The position numbers and the translations under genes are program-made. The notes beneath the pieces are model-generated. The model searched no databases and had not been told where the DNA came from. It was given only the letters and a program-made list of their open reading frames with translations. From Saccharothrix espanaensis DSM 44229 (GTDB lineage: Bacteria > Actinomycetota > Actinomycetes > Mycobacteriales > Pseudonocardiaceae), in contig NC_019673.1 of the NCBI RefSeq assembly GCF_000328705.1, positions 2,294,001 through 2,358,000 on the forward strand: a DNA stretch of 64,000 nucleotides, read 5' to 3'. The number at the start of each line of letters is the position of its first letter. Position 1 is the stretch's first letter. This document shows, in pieces, positions 34,903 to 44,014 of the stretch.

Positions 34903-35286
34903 ATGTCCCCCGTCATCAGGCAGCACCAGGACATCCCGCCCCAGCAAGCGGTGAAGGTCAAGACCGTGCTGGAGGCCGAGAACATCACCGTCCACGTCGT
35001 GGGCTTCAGGGGGCGTGCGAAGGCCACGCTGAGGGAAGCGACGACGGGCAAACCGATCGTGGGCGAGAACGTCGAGTTCTACCTCAACGGCACGGACGCC
35101 CACCTGGGCGACAAGCTGACCGACGGGCAGGGTGTGGCCGCTTACGAGAGCGGCGGCCACATCCTGAAGTTGCAGGAGGCGGTCCAGGCGTGGCAGGAGG
35201 GTTACACCGCCAGGTACCGGGGGAGCGACAAGTACGAACCGGCTCCCGACTCGACGGGAAACGTGAACCTGATCCCCACCGTCTGA
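34903..35286 (+). CDS. Small Ig-like beta-sandwich protein
   Basis: A 127-residue protein with no signal peptide. The sequence TTGKPIVGENVEFYLNGTDA and DGQGVAAYESGGH follows the pattern of bacterial Ig-like (invasin or big-domain) repeats that describe a strand-loop-strand fold ending YRGSDKYEPA. It is first in a row of three small beta-rich genes, each with its own ribosome binding site (here AAGGGAG). No known family is certain. Absence of a leader peptide means it is either cytosolic or exported by a non-Sec route. Confidence 0.7.
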   Translation: MSPVIRQHQDIPPQQAVKVKTVLEAENITVHVVGFRGRAKATLREATTGKPIVGENVEFYLNGTDAHLGDKLTDGQGVAAYESGGHILKLQEAVQAWQEGYTARYRGSDKYEPAPDSTGNVNLIPTV

Positions 35287-35395
35287 CCGATCGGGCAGGG
35301 GTGGTGCCACACCGTTGGGCGGCACCGCCCTTGCCGGCGATGATCCCGGCGACTCGCCGGACCGGTCCGCACCGCCCACCCAGGAGGAGAGCAGC

Positions 35396-35947
35396 ATGAA
35401 GAAGCAAGCCGGCACTGCCACCGCCACCGCCGCCGCTCCGGCCGTGCAGATCCCGAACTTCATCAAAGAGGGCCAGTTCCGCAGGCCCGCCGCGGCACCC
35501 GATCCGTCCGTGGAGGTCAGGTCCCCGGAGCCGGAAGCCATGCGGCCCTGGGACGTGACCGGGGGATCGGTGGTGGTGTACAGCCCGAGCCTCGCGCACG
35601 CCGGCCACCAGGCGGTGGACATCGGTGCCGCCGTCCTGGAACAGGACTTCGAGGCACCGGTGGGCGCGAAGGTCGAGATCACCTGGATGCACAGCCGCAA
35701 CACCGACGCGAGCTGCCCGGCGATGAACCAGGCGTACGGCGCCGCCGTGTGGCTCGGCGACACCCAGGTCGTCGCCCACAGCTACGAACCGGATGGTGTC
35801 GGGTTCGTCGCCATCCCGTCGAAGCTGACGCTGAAGTTCACCGTCAACAGCGCAGCGCCCTACACGCTCAAGTTCACCGGTCGAACCCCGGATTCCTGTG
35901 GCGCGCTGATCTACAACGTCGTCGGCCAGGGTGTCGGCAGGTCCTGA
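35396..35947 (+). CDS. Hypothetical beta-rich protein
   Basis: A 183-residue protein with an Ala/Thr-rich N-terminus (1-20) that is not a typical signal peptide, then a beta-strand-rich body: SVVVYSPSLAHAG, VEITWMHSRNTDASCPAMNQ, TLKFTVNSAAPYTLKF. Two cysteines lie in the body. The ATG at 35396 has AGGAGGAG upstream. I do not recognise it. The phrase VTLTWCESADITSAA in the next gene parallels VEITWMHSRNTDASC here, so the two may share a domain and have arisen by duplication. Confidence 0.75.
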   Translation: MKKQAGTATATAAAPAVQIPNFIKEGQFRRPAAAPDPSVEVRSPEPEAMRPWDVTGGSVVVYSPSLAHAGHQAVDIGAAVLEQDFEAPVGAKVEITWMHSRNTDASCPAMNQAYGAAVWLGDTQVVAHSYEPDGVGFVAIPSKLTLKFTVNSAAPYTLKFTGRTPDSCGALIYNVVGQGVGRS

Positions 35948-36033
35948 CCGGACCGCGGCGCACCCCGCTCCCGCGGAGGCTTCCCCGCCCTGCGGGATCT
36001 TCCCTGTCCCCCGAACCTGGAAGGCAGGCCCGC

Positions 36034-36996
36034 ATGGCAGTGGAGATCGAGAACCCGGCGTTCGCCCGACCCGCTGTGGACCCGGCGAGGGAGTTCCTCA
36101 CCATCACGGGCCCGGACGGGCACACGATCCCGGGATGGCGGGTGACGATCGGAAAGGTGCAACTCGTCCCCCTCGGCGCGCACCAGCGGCCACGCGGCAA
36201 CGGCGAGGTGACGCAGGCGTTGCGGCTCAAGGAAGGCAGCGCCCCGGGCGTCATCGGAGAGATCCGTCAGGAGGTCCGCACCTCCCCCGGCGAGCAGGTC
36301 ACGTTGACCTGGTGCGAATCGGCCGACATCACGAGCGCCGCGCGCTCGGCCACCAACGAGCAGAGCTACACCGTGACCGTGCGACCCACCGCCGGCGGCA
36401 GCGTCGGCCCGGTGGTCTTCTACCCCGGTGACGACGTGCGCGGGCCGCACTGGCAGTCCCGCAGTCTCGACTTCGTCGTCTCCGCGAGCGTCACCACGAT
36501 CGAGTTCCGAGCGAGGATCGAAGGCACGCAAGGGCCGCTCATCGCCGGCCTGGGCGTCATCGGCGGCAGTCCAGTGCCGCCGGTCGCCGACCTCCGGCTC
36601 ACCCAGGCCGACCCCGATCCGGTGGAAGCCGTGCTCGGGCAGGCGGTGCGGCTGAACATCGAGATCGAGGCCACGACGACCGAGCCGGTGATCAAGGAGG
36701 GGGTAGGTCAGGTCTTCACCGCGCCGACCGGTGTCGTGTTCACCGGTGTTGCCTCCTACGGCTACTTCGGTACGCGGCCGCCGGTGACGGGGGACCTGAA
36801 CGCCACGGTCGGCGACGACGGCAAGACCATCACCGTGCACGACAAGCTGGCCATCAACACCTCGCCGCAGACGATGGGAGCGGTCACGTACACCTTTGAG
36901 ATCCTGGTGCCGGCTCCTGCCGAGCCCGGAACGTACGGCGACGGGACGGCCAAGGTCGACACGCAGAGCATCCCCGTGGTCGTCACCGTCCGCTGA
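36034..36996 (+). CDS. Two-domain beta-rich protein with a DUF11-like repeat
   Basis: A 320-residue protein without a signal peptide. Residues ~1-180 resemble the previous gene's product. Residues ~190-320 look like an Ig-like/DUF11-type beta-sandwich: VLGQAVRLNIEIEATTTEPV, GDLNATVGDDGKTITVHDKL, VTYTFEILVPAPAEPGTYGD. Such domains build surface or spore-coat fibres in actinomycetes (family knowledge). The location is uncertain because no leader peptide is present. It is third in the small beta-rich gene row and converges on an amidohydrolase gene. Confidence 0.75.
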   Translation: MAVEIENPAFARPAVDPAREFLTITGPDGHTIPGWRVTIGKVQLVPLGAHQRPRGNGEVTQALRLKEGSAPGVIGEIRQEVRTSPGEQVTLTWCESADITSAARSATNEQSYTVTVRPTAGGSVGPVVFYPGDDVRGPHWQSRSLDFVVSASVTTIEFRARIEGTQGPLIAGLGVIGGSPVPPVADLRLTQADPDPVEAVLGQAVRLNIEIEATTTEPVIKEGVGQVFTAPTGVVFTGVASYGYFGTRPPVTGDLNATVGDDGKTITVHDKLAINTSPQTMGAVTYTFEILVPAPAEPGTYGDGTAKVDTQSIPVVVTVR

Positions 36997-37020
36997 GCTT
37001 CCGCGGACCGTCGTCTCGCG

Positions 37021-38097
37021 TCACCGCACCGACTCGACGCCGGCGAGCCACACGCGGCGGATGGCACGCGTGGCGTTGATGTCGGCCAGCGGGTCGCCGT
37101 CGACGAGCACCAGGTCCGCCCGGAGACCCGGCTTGATCGAGCCCCGGTCGGACAGGCCGAAATGCTTGGCGGGCAATGATGTCGCGGCGCGCAGGGCGGC
37201 GGCGGTGGTCAGGCCCGCCTCGACCAGCAGCGCCAGTTCGTCGTGCAGGCTCGCGCCGAACGCCGGTTGGTACGGGACGCCGGGTGTGGTGTTGGCATCG
37301 GTGCCGGCCAGGATCGGTACGCCGGCGGCGTGCAGCGTGCCGACTCCGCGCGCCGACGTGGCGTAGGCCCCGGGCGGCAGGTTCAGGGCGTCGGCCAAGC
37401 CGCGCATCATGTGCAGCGTGGGGATCACCACCCGGCCGTCGGCGACGATCCTCTCCACGTCGTCGTCGGCCACCGGTGCCCCGAGCGGCATGTGCGTGAT
37501 TACGTCGGCACCCACGTCCAGCGCCATCGTGTAAGCCCCTGGCGCGCCGGCGTGGGCGACCACCCTCAGCCCGTGCGCGTGGGCCGCGGCGACCAGCGCG
37601 GCGGCCACCTCCTCCGGCGGGCCGCCCCCGCCGGGCGGTTCGAGGACGATCTTGAGGTAGTCGACGCCCTCGGCGACCCGGTCGGCGACGAACCGCCGCG
37701 CGTGTGCCGGATCGCGCACGACCGCGTGCTCGGCCAGGCCGGGCATCCGCGCGTGCAGACCACCCGGCCCGATGGCCGGCAGGCCCGCGCTGCGGATGTC
37801 GGTCAGACCCGGCACGTTCCGCAGCGAGGCCACCAGCTCGGCCGGCCAGGTCGCCATGGTCAGCCCCGTGGTGACACCATGCGCGGTCAGCGCGACGAGC
37901 GCCGCACGGCCGTCAGGGTGGATGTGCGCGTCGATCAACCCGGGCAACAGCACACCTCCGGCGGTGTCGACCACCTCGGCGTCGGTCGCGTCAGTGCCGA
38001 TCACCGCGTCGTCGATCACCACCATGCGAGGCTCGGTCAGTCCCCGACCGTCGAAGACCCGGACGTCACGCAGCACTGTCTTACCGACCGTCGTCAC
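37021..38097 (-). CDS. Amidohydrolase-superfamily enzyme (imidazolonepropionase/prolidase-like)
   Basis: A 358-residue cytosolic metal-dependent hydrolase. Seen: the HxH metal site in GLIDAHIHPDG, a bridging-lysine candidate in DYLKIVLEPP, metal histidines in VVAHAG and DVITHMP, and the catalytic aspartate in ILAGTDANTTPG, followed by the conserved KPGLRADLVLVDGDP end. The order fits prolidase- or imidazolonepropionase-like members that hydrolyse cyclic amides or dipeptides. The substrate is not predictable here. It stands alone on the minus strand between two plus-strand groups. Confidence 0.9.
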   Translation of the reverse strand: MTTVGKTVLRDVRVFDGRGLTEPRMVVIDDAVIGTDATDAEVVDTAGGVLLPGLIDAHIHPDGRAALVALTAHGVTTGLTMATWPAELVASLRNVPGLTDIRSAGLPAIGPGGLHARMPGLAEHAVVRDPAHARRFVADRVAEGVDYLKIVLEPPGGGGPPEEVAAALVAAAHAHGLRVVAHAGAPGAYTMALDVGADVITHMPLGAPVADDDVERIVADGRVVIPTLHMMRGLADALNLPPGAYATSARGVGTLHAAGVPILAGTDANTTPGVPYQPAFGASLHDELALLVEAGLTTAAALRAATSLPAKHFGLSDRGSIKPGLRADLVLVDGDPLADINATRAIRRVWLAGVESVR

Positions 38098-38246
38098 ACA
38101 GTCACATTAGCCGGGGCGTGCAGCCGACGACGGCGCGAAGAGAACCGGCGCTGTACGGAAGCGCCGGGCGAGGGCGGTTGAGGTGAGCAGGCGTCGAGTT
38201 TTGGGCGTGGTAAGGGAAACTTGTCCGCGCTTCGGCGGAGAAGGGG

Positions 38247-38774
38247 ATGTGGCCCGCCAAGATCACCGCAATGGCGCTCGTGCCGCTACTCGTCGTGTCG
38301 CTAGCGTCACGGAACATGACATCCTCTGCGGCGACTTCCGCCAACGCAGGCTCGACCTGGCTCCAGACCGGTCCGCTGGCCTTCCACCACAAGCTCTCCG
38401 GTGCCGACCGTGCCTACGACAAGATCACCGCGGTCCCGGACTTGACCATCCCGTTCCCTGGGGTGTGGGAGGTTGCCTATGCCGTGCGCACGAACATCGG
38501 TACGCCCTCGAAGGGCGCAGCGCTCTACGTCAGCGCGGCGGTGTTCGTCAACGGCGGGATCATCCTCGGCACCGAGGCGCTGACCGGCGCGTACTTCAAC
38601 CCGGGCGAGGCGGTCCAGGACACCGTCGGGCAGACGTTCCTGCACACGTTCAAGGTCGGGGATGTCCTGACCCTGCACGCGTTCCGCATCGGGCAGGACG
38701 GTACGACCGACGTCCTCAGCAACACCGACGGACGTACCCGGGTCACCGCGCACTGGGTCAGCCCGGGTTTCTGA
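38247..38774 (+). CDS. Secreted jelly-roll-like protein
   Basis: A 175-residue protein with a probable signal peptide (MWPAKITAMALVPLLVVSLA, cleavage around residue 30). The body, WEVAYAVRTNIGTPSKGAAL and GDVLTLHAFRIGQDGTTDV, has the rhythm of C1q/TNF-like or phage tail jelly-roll domains. The ATG at 38247 has GGAGAAGGGG upstream. It is expected outside the cell; ligand unknown. Confidence 0.75.
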   Translation: MWPAKITAMALVPLLVVSLASRNMTSSAATSANAGSTWLQTGPLAFHHKLSGADRAYDKITAVPDLTIPFPGVWEVAYAVRTNIGTPSKGAALYVSAAVFVNGGIILGTEALTGAYFNPGEAVQDTVGQTFLHTFKVGDVLTLHAFRIGQDGTTDVLSNTDGRTRVTAHWVSPGF

Positions 38775-38935
38775 CCTGGCAGGCACCCGCGGGTGGTGTG
38801 AGGCTTGCGCGGTCCGTCCACACGCAGTGGCGGGACGCTACCCGGTTGCGAACCGCAAACCTGCGGGGAATCGCCGATCCGCCCGGACCTGGCCACCCTC
38901 GGCAACACCTGAAGTCCATCGGGGACAATGCTCGC

Positions 38936-39562
38936 ATGCCGCCCTCGCACCCCGAACCTGAGGCGTGGTCCGGCGACCTCCCGGCGCCCGACGTGGTGGC
39001 GCGGTCGGTGGTGCGTGGTCGGCGAGCGACGTTCGCGTTCTCCCCGCAGGCCGAGTGGGCGCAGGTGCTGGCCGCCGCCGAGGGGCTGCGGGCCGGCTTG
39101 CCGGGCGACCTGCTGGTCATCGCCTCGCCCGGCACCGGGTCGGGTCGGCCGCCGGCGCTCGTGGTCGTGCGGCTGATCGACGAGGCTGAAGCCGGCCGTC
39201 TGCGCGATCGGCTCCACGCGCTCGTGGCGGAGTTCCGCGAACTGGCCCACCGCCTCGCCGCACCGTTCCGCCGGCACGTCGAACCGGCCTACGACCAAGA
39301 GGACTGCTACCCGGACGAACTGGAGGTCGACGGCGAGACCTGGTCGCTGCACATCCACGGCGAGCACTGCCTGTTCACCGGCCTGAGGAGCGGAACGGAC
39401 ATCGAGGTGCACACCGAGCACCCCGACGCGATCGACCCCGGGTTCCTGTTGCGGTACGCCGAATCCACCGGCCGCCACCCGGAGGTCCGCGCGGCCTGCC
39501 AGGAGGGCTTCCACGACCTGGCCCGCCTGCTGGACCTCTGCCAGGTGCGAACCGGAGCGTGA
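38936..39562 (+). CDS. Hypothetical soluble protein
   Basis: A 208-residue cytosolic protein. The N-terminal half has helix-rich sequence, and the C-terminal half is acidic and His/Trp-containing: DQEDCYPDELEVDGETWSLH, then HGEHCLFTGLRSGT. I do not recognise a family. The start is the ATG at 38936; the open frame upstream overlaps the secreted-protein gene and is not protein-like. It is monocistronic as far as can be seen. Confidence 0.7.
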   Translation: MPPSHPEPEAWSGDLPAPDVVARSVVRGRRATFAFSPQAEWAQVLAAAEGLRAGLPGDLLVIASPGTGSGRPPALVVVRLIDEAEAGRLRDRLHALVAEFRELAHRLAAPFRRHVEPAYDQEDCYPDELEVDGETWSLHIHGEHCLFTGLRSGTDIEVHTEHPDAIDPGFLLRYAESTGRHPEVRAACQEGFHDLARLLDLCQVRTGA

Positions 39563-39580
39563 TCCGCCGGAGGCGCTGGG

Positions 39581-39609
39581 CATCCGTGGCCCTGACATCC
39601 GTGACCCTG
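39581..39609 (+). repeat. Short tandem repeat after the hypothetical gene
   Basis: Two adjacent copies of a 15-base unit (CATCCGTGGCCCTGA, then one base changed and one short), immediately downstream of the stop codon. Probably neutral. Confidence 0.6.
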
Positions 39610-39778
39610 CATCTGGGGACCCAGACATTGGGGTCACAGCCGGCCGCGTTCGCCGGCCACGGTCGAACTGGTTCGCTTCGTCACGCCGGCAGTGGGTGTC
39701 GGTCGTTCGACCGACAGCGCACGGACGTGCCCGCCGATATCTTGCGGCCGAGCCCCCGACAACATCCAGAGGAGCACC

Positions 39779-40096
39779 ATGACGACCACCCGGCGCGTTC
39801 TCACCGGCCTGGCCACCGCAGGTCTGGTCATCTCGGTCCTCGGCACGGGTTCCGCCACCGCCGCGACCAAGGGCAAGATCTACATCTCGAACAACTGCGG
39901 CAAGGCGGTTGCCACCACGATCCACCGCACCACCGGCGAGAACATCGCGGGCACCGGTGCCGCCCCGGCGGGCAGCTACTTCGGCTACTCGCTCAACCCC
40001 GGCACCTACGAGGTCCGCGTGCCCGCCGGCAGGAAGACCGTTCGGCTCCAGGACCTCAGCCCCAAGTCCCACTCGGTCATCGTCCGGGCCTGCTGA
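39779..40096 (+). CDS. Small secreted protein
   Basis: A 105-residue protein with a clear Sec signal peptide (MTTTRRVLTGLATAGLVISV, ending ATAA around residue 29). The mature part is small and beta-rich with two cysteines (NNCGKAV near the start and the C-terminal VRAC), which could form one disulphide. AGGAG precedes the ATG. Function unknown; similar sizes occur among actinomycete inhibitor-like and surface proteins. Confidence 0.8.
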   Translation: MTTTRRVLTGLATAGLVISVLGTGSATAATKGKIYISNNCGKAVATTIHRTTGENIAGTGAAPAGSYFGYSLNPGTYEVRVPAGRKTVRLQDLSPKSHSVIVRAC

Positions 40097-40340
40097 CGTC
40101 CACAGAGGACACGACGCGGCGCAGCACCGGCAGGAAGCCCGGCCGGTGCCGGCCGGCGGCGGCACAGCGGGGATCTTCCACCGGGGCAGGCAGGTTGTGG
40201 ATCCACACGCCGTCGCCGCAACCCGAGGCCGTGAACAAGGCCGGGCTCGCCGATCTGCCGCGTGGGCGAAGCTCTACGGCGACGTTGACGAACAGGCGGT
40301 CACGCGTGCGGCGGAGCGTTCAGCGGGGTAGTCGGTCGAG

Positions 40341-41306
40341 TCAGGCTCGACCTGTCCCGCCGCGGGCGAAACCCGGTTCCGCCGCTTCCAACCGCGGTAC
40401 CGCGATGCCCAACCGCCGCGCCTCGGCGAGGGTGTCCCGGCAGATCTCGCGCGGCTCCTCGGCGTCGGGATCGGAGTGCGCCGCGAAGTTCACGCGCACC
40501 GGCGCGACATGAGCGGTCAGCCAGGCGAGTGCGGCGGCCGCCGGCCAGGTGGGCGCGCGGAACAGCAGCCCGCCGCCTCGGTGACGTCGCAGGTCGACGC
40601 CTCGTGCCGCGAGGAGGGGCAGGAGTTCGCGGCAGGTGAGCAGCGCCTCGCGGAAGTCGCCCGTCGACCCGGCCAGCTCGGCCAGCGAGCCCAGCCGCAG
40701 GCCCTGGGAGTGCAGGCCCGCGTCCGCCACGAAGTGCAGCCACAGCCAGCCGCGGAAGTCGGGCTGCTCCCGCAGCCGGAACCCGGCCTCGCGGAACACC
40801 TGGCGCACGGCCCGCTCCCGTGCGGTCGGGGGTCGGCCGAGGGTGCCGAAGACGACCGGCGGCAGCAGCGCCCCGCGGAGCACGCCGTCCGCGCCGAAAC
40901 CGCCGCCGGCTTGGGGGAAGCCCCACGCGACCTGGTCGACCGGGAGAGGGGCGATCGCGGCCGGCGGCTCGGCCCAGACGTTGCCGAAGACCAGCACGGT
41001 GGCCCGGCCGACGCGCGGTGCGAGGAAGGCCGCCGCTTCCGCCAAGCGGTAGTGCTGCACGCTGAGCACGATCAGGTCGAAGTCGTGGTCCGGCTCCAGC
41101 TCCTCGCGGTAGCGCACCGGCCACTGCTGGACGACGCGCTGCCCCGACACCCGGCGTCGCGCATCGAGCAGGTCGAGCGGCACCGCGTTCCCGTACGCCG
41201 TCGCGCGGCCCGGCCGGACGTAGAACTCGACCGCGTGCCCGGCCCGTTCCAACGCCCAGCCGTACACGGTGGTGATCACGCCCCGGCCGAACATCAGGAT
41301 CTTCAC
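40341..41306 (-). CDS. Ketopantoate reductase-like (ApbA/PanE) oxidoreductase
   Basis: A 321-residue protein. The N-terminal Rossmann region begins MKILMFGRGVITTVYGWALE, where the family usually has GxGxxG; here the glycines are GRGVITTVYG, so the last glycine is shifted. Hallmarks of the family follow: VEFYVRPGR, a QHYRLAEAAAFLAP-type helix, and the C-terminal helical domain. PanE reduces 2-dehydropantoate for coenzyme A synthesis; this relative need not do so. It is divergent from a TetR gene and shares a 90-base promoter region with two operators, so TetR very likely represses it. Such pairs often handle a xenobiotic. Confidence 0.8.
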   Translation of the reverse strand: MKILMFGRGVITTVYGWALERAGHAVEFYVRPGRATAYGNAVPLDLLDARRRVSGQRVVQQWPVRYREELEPDHDFDLIVLSVQHYRLAEAAAFLAPRVGRATVLVFGNVWAEPPAAIAPLPVDQVAWGFPQAGGGFGADGVLRGALLPPVVFGTLGRPPTARERAVRQVFREAGFRLREQPDFRGWLWLHFVADAGLHSQGLRLGSLAELAGSTGDFREALLTCRELLPLLAARGVDLRRHRGGGLLFRAPTWPAAAALAWLTAHVAPVRVNFAAHSDPDAEEPREICRDTLAEARRLGIAVPRLEAAEPGFARGGTGRA

Positions 41307-41333
41307 GCTGCACCTCGTGGGCTACGATCGATG

Positions 41334-41375
41334 TGGAGACCATCTCCACTTCCGAAAATATGGAGGCCATCTCCA
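41334..41375. promoter_or_regulatory. Paired palindromic operators between TetR and the reductase gene
   Basis: Two 15-base inverted repeats, TGGAGACCATCTCCA (41334-41348) and TGGAGGCCATCTCCA (41361-41375), are 27 bases apart start to start. They sit in the shared promoter region of the divergent TetR and reductase genes. The pattern fits binding sites of the adjacent TetR regulator. An A/T-rich AAAATATGG between the sites may include a -10 element. Confidence 0.85.
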
Positions 41376-41396
41376 TTTGTCAACGCGAGGTAGCGC

Positions 41397-41981
41397 ATGA
41401 CCACCCCCAAGCCGCTGCGGGCCGACGCCCGGCGCAAGCGCGAGGCCCTGCTCGCCACCGCCCGGCAGGTCTTCGACGCCGGAGACTTCTTCGACCTGCG
41501 CTTCGACGACTTCGCCCGGCTGGCCGGTGTGGGCACGGGCACGCTGTACCGCCACTTCCCCACCCGTGAGGCGCTGGCCGCGGCGGTCTACCACGAGGAG
41601 GTGGCCACCTTGTGCGACCGGGCCCGCCGGCTCCAGGCCACGCTGCCCGCGGACGAGGCCCTGGCGACCTTCCTGCGCGGCATGGTCGAGCACATCGACG
41701 CGCACCAGGGCCTCGCCCGGACGCTGGCCACGCTCATGGCCGATCGCTCGGGTGCCCTCGCCGAGGGCGGCCAGGCGCTGGAACAGGCGGTCACCGACCT
41801 GGTGGCCGCCGCCGTGAAGGACGGCACCGCCCGCGACGACGTGGGTGCCGGCGCCATCATGATGGCCTTGCACGGCATCGGCGCGGCCCATGACCGCCCC
41901 GGTTGGCGGGCCGAAGCAGACGGCGTCATCACCCTCGTGCTGGCCGGCCTGCGCGACGGCTCCGCCCGCCCGGCGACGTGA
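41397..41981 (+). CDS. TetR-family transcriptional regulator
   Basis: A 194-residue repressor. The N-terminal helix-turn-helix reads FDDFARLAGVGTGTLYRHFP (about 37-56), the usual TetR recognition helix. The C-terminal ~130 residues form a ligand-binding helical domain. The ATG at 41397 has GAGG ten bases upstream. Two perfect operator-like palindromes lie 22-63 bases before the start, so it probably controls itself and the divergent reductase gene. The ligand is unknown. The next gene in the same direction begins 75 bases downstream. Confidence 0.92.
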   Translation: MTTPKPLRADARRKREALLATARQVFDAGDFFDLRFDDFARLAGVGTGTLYRHFPTREALAAAVYHEEVATLCDRARRLQATLPADEALATFLRGMVEHIDAHQGLARTLATLMADRSGALAEGGQALEQAVTDLVAAAVKDGTARDDVGAGAIMMALHGIGAAHDRPGWRAEADGVITLVLAGLRDGSARPAT

Positions 41982-42055
41982 AATGCGGAGGCACGGCACC
42001 AGCCTCGGCGGGTAGGTTCCGGCGGCAACCAGCCGCCAGGACGCGAGGACGCCCG

Positions 42056-42634
42056 ATGGACACACCCGAAGACCTGTGCGCGTTGTGGAGCGCGCAGTGG
42101 CCCGACCTCGACCCCACGCCGTACCTGCCGCGCGCCGACCGCTGGGTGCGCTTCCACAGCCTGCCCAAGTCCAAGCGGTATCCCCGCAACAAGCCCGAGT
42201 ACGCCATCCTCCTGCACCGCTACAACGCGATCCTGGACGAACTGTTCCGGGGCGAGGAGATCCGAGTCGTCACCACCACCTGCTCCACGGGCCCAGTTCC
42301 CGTTCCCCTGTCCAAAGTGGACCTGCGACGCAACCCCGGTGCCCACTACTGGACGTCCGTGGTCGATGACTACTTCGGGTCCGATCTGGACGGCACCGAC
42401 TACCTCCACCTGTATGCCGCCCGCCGTCGCTGGCAGCCGGGCTCCTTGGACTACCTGCTGCGCGCCGCGGCCGACGACCGGATCCCGGGCGCGCTGATCG
42501 CGAGCTTGACGTTCGACCGGTCCGTCCACCCGTACGACGGTGGGCAGGACGTCCACCCCGCGACGGAGGCCGACCGCGACCGCCTGCGGCAGCGTTACGC
42601 GGACTGGCTTCCGTCCCATCCTCAGGGTCTGTGA
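42056..42634 (+). CDS. DUF3885-like hypothetical protein
   Basis: A 192-residue cytosolic protein. The C-terminal VHPYDGGQDVHPATEADRDR and RQRYADWLPSHPQGL match my recollection of DUF3885-type proteins, which end in a conserved YDDRG/YDGG block. The N-terminal part has RFHSLPKSKRYP. Function unknown; some relatives appear among toxin-immunity or stress loci. ATG at 42056. Its stop is 18 bases before the beta-lactamase-like gene, so the two may be co-transcribed. Confidence 0.65.
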   Translation: MDTPEDLCALWSAQWPDLDPTPYLPRADRWVRFHSLPKSKRYPRNKPEYAILLHRYNAILDELFRGEEIRVVTTTCSTGPVPVPLSKVDLRRNPGAHYWTSVVDDYFGSDLDGTDYLHLYAARRRWQPGSLDYLLRAAADDRIPGALIASLTFDRSVHPYDGGQDVHPATEADRDRLRQRYADWLPSHPQGL

Positions 42635-42652
42635 GCGCAGGCGAGGCGCGGG

Positions 42653-44014
42653 GTGGAGCGGAGTGGGAAGTCGGCGAGTCGAGCGCGAGCGACTGGTGAG
42701 TGGATCGGCGAGGTGCTGCCCGAACTCGTAGCGCGGCACGGACTGCCTGGTGCCCAGGTGGCCGTGCTGGTGGACGGGGAGGTCGTGGACGCCGCGGCCG
42801 GGGTGCTCAACCTGGCCACCGGTGTGCCGGTGACCGGTGACGCGCTGTTCCAGATCGGCTCGATCACCAAGGTGTGGACCGCGACGCTGGTGATGCAGCT
42901 GGTGCACGGAGGGGCGATCGACCTGGACCGGCCGGTGTCCGAGTACCTCGACGGGTTCCGGCTCGCCGATGGTGCCGCGACCAGGACCGTGACCACCCGG
43001 CACCTCCTGAGCCACACCGGGGGTTTCGACGGGGACATCTGGACGGACACCGGCCGCAACGACGACGCGGTGCGCAAGTACGTCGAGACGCTCGCCGAGG
43101 CCGTCCAGTACTTCGCACCCGGCGAGCTTTTCTCGTACTGCAACAGCGGTTACGTGGTGCTCGGCAGGCTGGTGGAGGTGCTGCGCCGGAAGTCGTACAA
43201 CCGCGCGCTGCGCGAGCACCTGATCACCCCACTCGGCCTGGCCCACGCCGCGACGAACGTCGATGAGGCGATCCTGGGCCTGCCCGCCGTCGGGCACCAG
43301 CGGGCGCGGCCGGACGGACCCCTTGAGCCGGTGAAGAAGTGGTCACTCGTCCCTGCCACGGCTCCGGTCGGTGCGATGCTCGCGATGAGCGCACGTGATC
43401 TGCTCGGCTTCGTCCGGCACCACCTCTCGACGCCCGAGTACGACGTCATGCGAGAGCCGCAGGTCGAGGTGCCCGAGCCCGGGTGGATGAGCGGCCATTG
43501 GGGTCTGGGCTGGTCGATACCCGACCACGGTGGGCCTGTCGTGGTAGGTCACAGCGGCTACACGATGGGGCAACGCGCGCTCGTGCGCGTCGTTCCCGAG
43601 GCGGGTGTCGCGGTGGCGATGCTGACCAACGGCGGTGATGTGTTCCCGGTGTTCGCCGAGGTGTTCGGGCACCTGCTGCACGAGCTGGCGGGCGTTCGCC
43701 AACCCGAACTGCCCCTTCCTCCGAAGAATCCTCCACCGGTCGACGCCAACCGGGCTGCCGGAACTTATCGATCTTCCGCCGGCGAATGGGTGGTGCGCGT
43801 GGACGCCGATGGCCGCGCGTGGGTCCAGGTGTCGTCGTCGGAGGAGGACGAGGAGTTCGAGTTGGTGGCGCTGAACGAGGACGCGTTGATCACCTTGGCA
43901 CCACAGGAAGGCAGACACGTCGTGTACGGCCTCGGTGACGTCGATGCGGCAGGCCGTGCCCAGTTCCTGCGGTTGGTCGGGCGCGCGGTCGCCCGCGACG
44001 TCGCCAGCGGATAG
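42653..44014 (+). CDS. Serine beta-lactamase-family hydrolase
   Basis: A 453-residue member of the class C/penicillin-binding-protein-like family. The nucleophile motif SxxK is S70-ITK-73, the second motif is YCN in FSYCNSGY, and the third is HSG in VGHSGYTMG. All catalytic residues are present. A C-terminal ~100-residue lipocalin-like extension follows (about 360-453). No signal peptide is seen, so it is likely cytosolic and an esterase or D-aminopeptidase-like hydrolase rather than a resistance enzyme; the substrate is unknown. The start is a GTG. Confidence 0.88.
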   Translation: MERSGKSASRARATGEWIGEVLPELVARHGLPGAQVAVLVDGEVVDAAAGVLNLATGVPVTGDALFQIGSITKVWTATLVMQLVHGGAIDLDRPVSEYLDGFRLADGAATRTVTTRHLLSHTGGFDGDIWTDTGRNDDAVRKYVETLAEAVQYFAPGELFSYCNSGYVVLGRLVEVLRRKSYNRALREHLITPLGLAHAATNVDEAILGLPAVGHQRARPDGPLEPVKKWSLVPATAPVGAMLAMSARDLLGFVRHHLSTPEYDVMREPQVEVPEPGWMSGHWGLGWSIPDHGGPVVVGHSGYTMGQRALVRVVPEAGVAVAMLTNGGDVFPVFAEVFGHLLHELAGVRQPELPLPPKNPPPVDANRAAGTYRSSAGEWVVRVDADGRAWVQVSSSEEDEEFELVALNEDALITLAPQEGRHVVYGLGDVDAAGRAQFLRLVGRAVARDVASG

